45,950 nucleotides of DNA, from positions 1 through 45,950 of the forward strand of contig AP025253.1 in assembly GCA_016865505.2 (NCBI GenBank), read 5' to 3'. Position numbers and translations under genes: made by a program. Below the pieces are notes generated by a model, which had not been told where the DNA came from, ran no database searches, and saw only the letters and a list, made by a program, of their open reading frames with translations. Shown one piece after another: positions 40,859-45,950 of the stretch. The DNA is from Bryobacterales bacterium F-183 (GTDB lineage Bacteria > Acidobacteriota > Terriglobia > Bryobacterales > Bryobacteraceae). Position 1 is the first letter of the stretch. The number at the start of each line of letters is the position of its first letter.

Positions 40859-43078
40859 TTACTGGGGCACAGCGATTGTAATCGCGTTCGATGCCCCCCG
40901 TTCATTCGTCAACGTGATCGTAACCGACTCAATAGACTGCGTAGGTTGTTGATTCGCCGGGAGATTGCTGCCGCTAAAGGCAAACGGGATCTGCATGGTG
41001 AACTGACCACCGAAGGCACTGGATGCCGGGGAACCAAACCACAGTAATGAAGATCCCGTAATGTCCTGGGTGAACTCCGCCTGGTTGATGTTGAATCCGG
41101 AACGGGCTTTAAACGTGGCCGTCATACGCGTAAAGGACCGCGTGGTGGTGACACCTGCGACTTCCAAAGTCAGATTATTGGACGTCAGGCCGGAGACGCC
41201 GCCGGTCAGGAGCCGGGGAGCCGTCGGGGCAAGAGTAATCCGCAGTACTTTGGGGTTATCCGGGGTCAAGGTCAAGCCCGCCGGGGTGGTAAAGGTTGCT
41301 CTTAAGAAGAAGGTACCCGCCACGCTTCCGGACTGGAAGCGGATATCCGTAGCACCGTTGAAGAATACAGCCTGGGTCGACCCAGCCGGAATCGTGAATT
41401 CCGCCTGGCGGCCGCCGGTGGAGAACTGTACCGCAGGATCGCCGATGTTGAGATCGGCTTCCGGCTGGATGCTCAGTACACCACGCAGGGTCACGGGGTA
41501 CGCCGACGCCAGCGTGACGCCGACCCGCGGCTGTTCAAACGCCTGTACCGTAGTGGGACCCGTGATCGTGTAATCCGGCAGAGCGCGCAGTTCGTTGGCG
41601 ATGGCCACCAGCGGGAACGCGACACCGTTCACCAGCAGCGATGCATTCGACGAACCCGGGGCCACCGGCTTGTACTCGATGCGGAAGGTCACCGAACCAC
41701 CCGGAGGGATGGAGCTTGGCAGAGGTGGCAGGTTCGCCAGGGAAAACACGCCCCGGCTATCGGACGCAATGCCGATGTTGGCGATGGGCGCCGCCGCCGT
41801 ACCTTTGTTTTCCAGCGTGAAGTTGACTACCGAGGTCTCGCCGACATTGACGCCGGTAAACACCACCGGTTCCAGCGGGACGATCGTCACCGTGCCGGCC
41901 GTCGTCGTATACGAATAGGTAAGCTGCGGACCGATTGCGTCGGCGGCCAGCTCGAAGACATCGTTGCCGATGCGCAGACGTCCGGTCTGGCGGCCCGACT
42001 GGGTGGGCGCGTAGAGGATCGAAAACAGGTAGGTCTCACCGGGCGCTACCGTGAGCGGCAGGAACGGCAGATCGGCCAGGCTGAACGACTGTCCGGTAAC
42101 CGCGATGGACGGGACATTGATATCCAGCTCACTGGTGTTGGTGAAGCGGACCCATGTCGTAGCCCGCTGCCCGACGGCCACCGGTTCGATGACGACGGTC
42201 TGATTCGGGACGATGGGACGCGCCGGACCTTCCGGCGGCAGCAGTTCGTACGTAAAGAACGACGTGATGCCGTTTCCGGTCAACGTAATCGTGTAGGTAA
42301 CGCCGTTGGCGTATTCGAGCGTAAGGGTGCCGACATCCGTACCCACGCGGCGGGGCCGGTAGCGGACCTGGAAACTGAGCGACCCGCCTGCAGCGACGTT
42401 GGCCGGCAGGAACGGCAGGCTGACGAACGTAAAGGGATCGCCACTAATGCGCGCCCCTACCAACTGTCCGGCGCCGGTACCGCGATTGGCGACGATGATC
42501 GTGCCAAGGGTCGAGCTATTTAAAGGAGTGGGCAGGAACGGAATGACCGGATCCTGCTCGGGCAGCGGAACCACATTGCCGTCGATCGCAAAGCCGTAAG
42601 CGACCCGGAATTCCGGCGTCAGACCGTTCAGGCCTAACGACACAATCCCCGTGCGGGATCCTTCGGTGAAGGTTTCCGTGTAATCGTAGCGGAACTCCGC
42701 CGACTGGATGCGGGTGGCGGTAGGACGGAAGGCCAGGCGTAAGGTAGCGGTTTGGCCGGGTACTAGAGAAAGGTTCGAGGGGGGCGGATCGAGGAAGGTG
42801 AAGTCCGTCGAGCCGCGCAATACGGGTATGCCCTGAAAATTGATGCCGGTGCCGCTACCGACATACGTAATGCCCAGCGTGATCGGCAGTTGCTGATTCA
42901 GACCCTGCGAGGTGATCGTCAGGAAACCGCCATTGGCGACGGCAACGATCTGGTCGCCCTGGGTAACGCGAAGTGTGACTTGTCCAAGCGCGGTTTCCGG
43001 CGCGGCGACGAATAACGCTGCCATCGCCGGCAGGAAAAGAAGAGAAGAAAGACTGCGCCGATGCTTCTGTTGTCTCAT
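40859..43078 (-). CDS. Secreted choice-of-anchor-D (Ig-like) repeat protein
   Basis: 739 residues. After a signal peptide (LLFLPAMAALFVAAPETALG) come about five repeats of roughly 100 residues with the pattern VNPVAVG.TATVRFTN.G, typical of anchor-D/ASH-like beta-sandwich domains (TVTIVPLEPVVFTGVNVGETSVVNFTLENKGTAAAP as an example region), then a C-terminal region with LRATFTTPAGLTLTPDNP. It is likely an envelope or surface adhesin-like protein; its ligand is unknown. Its ATG overlaps the previous gene stop (ATGA), so these genes form one unit with the export gene further upstream. Confidence 0.75.
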   Translation of the reverse strand: MRQQKHRRSLSSLLFLPAMAALFVAAPETALGQVTLRVTQGDQIVAVANGGFLTITSQGLNQQLPITLGITYVGSGTGINFQGIPVLRGSTDFTFLDPPPSNLSLVPGQTATLRLAFRPTATRIQSAEFRYDYTETFTEGSRTGIVSLGLNGLTPEFRVAYGFAIDGNVVPLPEQDPVIPFLPTPLNSSTLGTIIVANRGTGAGQLVGARISGDPFTFVSLPFLPANVAAGGSLSFQVRYRPRRVGTDVGTLTLEYANGVTYTITLTGNGITSFFTYELLPPEGPARPIVPNQTVVIEPVAVGQRATTWVRFTNTSELDINVPSIAVTGQSFSLADLPFLPLTVAPGETYLFSILYAPTQSGRQTGRLRIGNDVFELAADAIGPQLTYSYTTTAGTVTIVPLEPVVFTGVNVGETSVVNFTLENKGTAAAPIANIGIASDSRGVFSLANLPPLPSSIPPGGSVTFRIEYKPVAPGSSNASLLVNGVAFPLVAIANELRALPDYTITGPTTVQAFEQPRVGVTLASAYPVTLRGVLSIQPEADLNIGDPAVQFSTGGRQAEFTIPAGSTQAVFFNGATDIRFQSGSVAGTFFLRATFTTPAGLTLTPDNPKVLRITLAPTAPRLLTGGVSGLTSNNLTLEVAGVTTTRSFTRMTATFKARSGFNINQAEFTQDITGSSLLWFGSPASSAFGGQFTMQIPFAFSGSNLPANQQPTQSIESVTITLTNERGASNAITIAVPQ

Positions 43079-44097
43079 TGGCCGTCTACTCCCGCGGCTA
43101 CAGCAGCCTGCGCTGCCGCCGGCACAAAGAATACGCTGTCGGCGGATTCATCCCACAAGTACAAGGCTTCCTGCTCGCTGCCGCGCAGCCCGAGCAAAAA
43201 GACGCCGGCGCGGGACAGGGGGGCAAACATCGTACCCGGTGCGCCATCGAGCCCATAGGGCACTTCGCTCCAGGTCATGGCTTCCAAATCGAGGCGGTGC
43301 AATTTGCGGTCGGACGTTCCACGCGCGACCAGCAATTGACGGCCGGAGGTGGCAACGCCGATTGCCGTGGAGCCGGCCAGTACGGCGGCTTCCTGCGACA
43401 GGACCGTCGCTTCACCGTTGGTCGACGAGACACGCCACAAGATGCCGGCTTCGCGCTCAAGCGCATAGACGACATTGCGGGCGCTGTCGAGTGCGAGTAC
43501 AGCATCTTCCGCGGAGGCGGACGGTGTCAAGAGTGTAGGCTCGGACGGGCTGTCAAAGCGCGACCGGTAAATCCCGGCGCCCGCTACCGACGCGAACCAT
43601 TCGTCGCGCGATGCGGCGATGGACGTGATCTTTGCCGCTGCTTCCGATTCCACCAGGGGTAACCGCGACGCGGCCACCGAATCGCCAGTGATCGAAATCA
43701 CCCGGGCATCGCGCGCATCGAGGACCAGAATCGCGCGGGAGCCATTCTCGGACCAGGCCATCAACCGGGGCAGGCCTGCCGCTACCGGTTCCCAACCGTC
43801 TACCGTAGTCTCCGTGCCATCGGCGCGTAATGCGGTTAGTGCGCCACCCTCTTCGCGCAGCGCTAACGCCGCTACCGCTTTCCCACTGGACGCGGCGGCG
43901 GCCGGGGCGACACTCGCCCAGGCAAGATCTGTAAATGCCGCACGGCCGAGTACAGCGGCGCCGGGCATACCGGCCACCGTACGAATGGACTTGGTCGGGG
44001 GATCGTACACCCAGCCCGACACCGGACCACTCAACCGGACATCCTGTTGTAAAAATGCGCTAGCCGTCGCCAGCACCATCAATCCAGCCGGAACCAT
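43075..44097 (-). CDS. Secreted beta-propeller-like protein of unknown function
   Basis: About 340 residues. A signal-peptide-like start (MVPAGLMVLATASAFL) is followed by short repeats with the rhythm of a WD/NHL-type propeller (SGPVSGWVYDPPTKSIRTVAG, NVVYALEREAGILWRVSS, KLHRLDLEAMTWSEV). I do not recognise the family. ATG at 44097 lies 2 bp after the stop of the preceding gene, so it was chosen over a longer frame inside that gene. It overlaps the anchor-D gene by ATGA. It may be a surface or periplasmic partner of that protein. Confidence 0.6.
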   Translation of the reverse strand: MVPAGLMVLATASAFLQQDVRLSGPVSGWVYDPPTKSIRTVAGMPGAAVLGRAAFTDLAWASVAPAAAASSGKAVAALALREEGGALTALRADGTETTVDGWEPVAAGLPRLMAWSENGSRAILVLDARDARVISITGDSVAASRLPLVESEAAAKITSIAASRDEWFASVAGAGIYRSRFDSPSEPTLLTPSASAEDAVLALDSARNVVYALEREAGILWRVSSTNGEATVLSQEAAVLAGSTAIGVATSGRQLLVARGTSDRKLHRLDLEAMTWSEVPYGLDGAPGTMFAPLSRAGVFLLGLRGSEQEALYLWDESADSVFFVPAAAQAAVAAGVDGQ

Positions 44098-44099
44098 CG

Positions 44100-44789
44100 T
44101 CACCGGGGACCTCCAATGCCCACCGGGGAAGGCGTAATCGTAATGGTCGGCGAACCACCGCCGCCGGCGCGCGTGGCGAGAATCGCGCCAGCCGTTGCAC
44201 CAGCCGCGATCACGGCCCACCATTTCCAGTTCTTATACCAGCGCTTGGGCGGATCCTGAACGCCGGCCACCAGAGCCTGCGGGTCGTTGAACTGGGCGAT
44301 GATCGTTTCCGTTTTCTGCTCGCCCAACACCGCGCGAACCTTGATCGCGAAGCGTCCGGGAACCCAGTTCGGCGTAAACTCGGCCGTCGCCTGGCCCACG
44401 ATGTCCGACTTGACGGTGGCGATCGGCGCTTTGCCGAACATGCCGCCGGGAGCGGTGGTGGACGGTGGCGGAGCTTCAAACGTGACATCGGCGCCGGGTA
44501 CCGGCTGGTCGTTCGAATCGAGGACCTGCACCACCGGCGTAATGGACGTTTTGGTCAGAATGCTGTTGGAGATGTTGTGACCTTCGAGCACAATCAAGCG
44601 GATCGCGCCGGGAGCAATGCGCCGCGACGCCGATCCACCGGGAACGCGCGGTTCCGGTGCCTGAAGTGGTGGCTCCGCTGTTTGCTGCGCACTTGCCGCT
44701 TGGCCCGCCAGCAGGCCGGTTGGCGCGAGCAGCGCGCCCGTCAACAACAGCGCCACGGCGCGCGATGCTGGATTGGAAAAAGTTTTCAT
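44100..44789 (-). CDS. Secreted protein with an Ig-like (invasin-type) domain and C-terminal membrane helix
   Basis: 229 residues. The signal peptide is AVALLLTGALLAPTGLLAGQAASA; residues about 60-165 look like a bacterial Ig-like domain (PVVQVLDSNDQPVPGADVTFEAP... GQATAEFTPNWVPGRFAIKVRAVLGEQ). A hydrophobic helix (WWAVIAAGATAGAILAT) and a short Gly/Pro tail close the protein, preceded by KRWYKNWK, so it is probably anchored in the inner membrane with its Ig-like domain outside. Function unknown. The gene follows the Wza-like gene by 36 bp in the same direction. Confidence 0.65.
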   Translation of the reverse strand: MKTFSNPASRAVALLLTGALLAPTGLLAGQAASAQQTAEPPLQAPEPRVPGGSASRRIAPGAIRLIVLEGHNISNSILTKTSITPVVQVLDSNDQPVPGADVTFEAPPPSTTAPGGMFGKAPIATVKSDIVGQATAEFTPNWVPGRFAIKVRAVLGEQKTETIIAQFNDPQALVAGVQDPPKRWYKNWKWWAVIAAGATAGAILATRAGGGGSPTITITPSPVGIGGPR

Positions 44790-44825
44790 TGTAAGATCTG
44801 TCGTTCTTCGTCCCGGAGTTCGCGG

Positions 44826-45857
44826 TTAGATGCGCCGGAATACGCTCAGCAGGATGACGGGCAACAGGAACCCGATGCCGTCGGACCGGCTCAGCAGTCC
44901 GCGCAGCGCGCTGCGGTTGACCACCAGTACATCGTTGGGAAGCAGCGGAAAATCACGGTCGCGCGCGGCGAGGATCCGCTTGGCGTCAATCGGAATCTCC
45001 GCCCGGCGATCGGTGCCGGAAATCTGACGCAGGATCCGCATGTCCTTCGCCTTGGCAATCGGACCCAGGCCGCCGGCCTCAGTCAATGCCTGCGCAATCG
45101 AGATCGAACCACGTTCGCCCAGCTCAATCGCCGTCACCCGGCCGACCTCGCCCAGCACGTACACGCGTTCGGCTCGCTCCGAGCTCACCACGTCGTACGG
45201 CTGCAGCGCGATGTCTTCTTCCGGATTGATGTTGGTCGACAGGTTCTCAATATTGATGTCGATCGTCGAGATGCCCTTTTCGGCGTTGGTCTGCGCGCCG
45301 GTCAACGGAATGGGACCGTAGCTCAAGCGCCGGGTGATCTTGATGCGGCGGGAAGCGTTCGGCTGCAGGCCTCCAACCGTGGTCATCATTTCCACCAGAG
45401 TCTTGCGGCCGGCCAGCGGATAAATGCCGGGGGACCGGAAGGCGCCCACAAAGAACACCGGCTCACCGCGGAACTGCGCCAGCGACACATACACCTGAGG
45501 AGCGCGAACAAATTCGCCCAAACGGTCCGTCAGAGCTTTTTCAAAAGCCTGTACCGTCAGCCCGCCGGCCTGGATCTTGCCGACAATCGGCAGTTCCAGC
45601 GATCCATCGGGCCCAATGCGAAACGGCCGGTCGTTCAACTCCGGTACCTGCGCAACTTTAATTAACACCTGGTCGTCCGGACCGAGCGTGTAATCCGGAC
45701 GTACCGTCAACGGCGCCTGCTGCGGCTGTTGCGCTTGACCCGGTTGTTGCTGTTGTTGCTGCTGCTGTGGAGGCTGCGCCCAGACGCTGCTTGAAAGCAT
45801 GCTCCAAACCAATACCCACAACATCCAGCAAGCGGAAATCTTTCGTTTTGAAATCAT
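44826..45857 (-). CDS. Wza-type polysaccharide export protein (Poly_export and SLBB domains)
   Basis: 343 residues. A signal peptide (WMLWVLVWSMLSSSVWA) and a Gln-rich linker are followed by the Poly_export domain (YTLGPDDQVLIKVAQVPEL... VYVSL, about 56-126), one SLBB domain (VFFVGAFRSPGIYPLAGRKTLVEMM, from about 133) and a second (VYVLGEVGRVTAIELGERG, from about 235). The tail is hydrophobic and short. It forms the outer-membrane/periplasmic channel for EPS export with the Wzz-like protein at 7438-9003. It lacks a lipobox Cys at the usual place, unlike E. coli Wza. The ATG at 45857 is near the window edge; the promoter is probably at or beyond 45858-45950. Confidence 0.88.
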   Translation of the reverse strand: MISKRKISACWMLWVLVWSMLSSSVWAQPPQQQQQQQQPGQAQQPQQAPLTVRPDYTLGPDDQVLIKVAQVPELNDRPFRIGPDGSLELPIVGKIQAGGLTVQAFEKALTDRLGEFVRAPQVYVSLAQFRGEPVFFVGAFRSPGIYPLAGRKTLVEMMTTVGGLQPNASRRIKITRRLSYGPIPLTGAQTNAEKGISTIDINIENLSTNINPEEDIALQPYDVVSSERAERVYVLGEVGRVTAIELGERGSISIAQALTEAGGLGPIAKAKDMRILRQISGTDRRAEIPIDAKRILAARDRDFPLLPNDVLVVNRSALRGLLSRSDGIGFLLPVILLSVFRRI

Positions 45858-45950
45858 GGAAGAACGATCGTACTCCTCAGAACCACAAGGCTCTCTTTAT
45901 CATCGGGGCTTGAAGCCCGGTCTCGCAAGTCTGCCCATCCCCGCCCCCCA
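45858..45950. other. Right edge, presumed leader of the Wza-like gene
   Basis: 93 bp upstream of the minus-strand Wza-like gene. GGGCTTGAAGCCC (45905-45917) is a short palindrome that could be a regulatory site or hairpin. No further gene is seen before the window ends. Confidence 0.3.

Noticed and set aside
1-45950. rRNA, tRNA or known riboswitch
   Set aside because: No cloverleaf-like, rRNA or conserved riboswitch sequence was recognised by reading; a covariance-model search would be decisive.

Overview
The window looks like part of a GC-rich bacterial replicon, most plausibly from an acidobacterium of the Bryobacter/Solibacter type. That assignment is inference from gene families and style, not from a marker gene; there is no rRNA, tRNA or housekeeping gene here. 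Two things are interwoven: a large Wzx/Wzy-type exopolysaccharide (EPS) and exosortase/PEP-CTERM locus, and in its middle a complete-looking secondary-replicon core with an iteron origin, replication genes, a recombinase and a partition pair.

Left arm (0-19.7 kb, almost all on the minus strand): a TPR lipoprotein of the PrsT type (plus strand), exosortase, a FemAB-like protein, a polysaccharide deacetylase/GT4 fusion, a BY-kinase (Wzc kinase part), a Wzz-like chain-length protein, a Wzy/ligase-like membrane protein, a glycosyl-modification cassette of different composition (methyltransferase, GT2, GNAT, and a plus-strand deacetylase, 10.7-14.3 kb), a GT2, the WbpE/WbpD/WbpB-like trio for a diacetamido-uronic acid sugar, and an initiating phosphoglycosyltransferase.

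Core (19.7-26.5 kb): a 601-bp non-coding region with five 18-bp iterons, a DnaB-like helicase, a CHC2/Toprim primase, a tyrosine recombinase, a convergent parA plus ribbon-helix-helix (RHH) gene pair, and a large protein ending in an XRE-type helix-turn-helix, the likely initiator. Gene direction switches at the iterons. Sampled G/C counts switch too, from C>G on the left to G>C on the right, even for genes whose coding strand runs against the trend. This fits a working bidirectional origin near 20 kb, so the EPS locus may be carried by a megaplasmid or chromid.

Right arm (26.5-45.9 kb): a second PrsT-like TPR lipoprotein, a TonB-like proline-rich protein, a DUF4260/TetR pair with a striking shared operator, two tandem beta-helix proteins, an acyltransferase, two GT4 enzymes, a pyruvyl transferase, the Wzx flippase, a PEP-CTERM protein (the likely exosortase substrate), three secreted or envelope proteins of unknown role, and the Wza/SLBB export protein. 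One export pathway is therefore split: Wzz, kinase, Wzy and the initiating transferase lie left of the origin, Wzx and Wza right of it.

The most unusual feature is a family of degenerate 8-bp repeats (around TAGACAGC, CAAACAGC, TAGCTGTT) held in strict 8-bp phase over 30-90 bp. It recurs at least nine times, five of them inside the core, and it forms gene junctions and gene ends there. Phased 7-8 bp arrays are what RHH partition proteins bind in other plasmids, so these may be a dispersed centromere; a genome-wide repeat family with no partition role is the main alternative.
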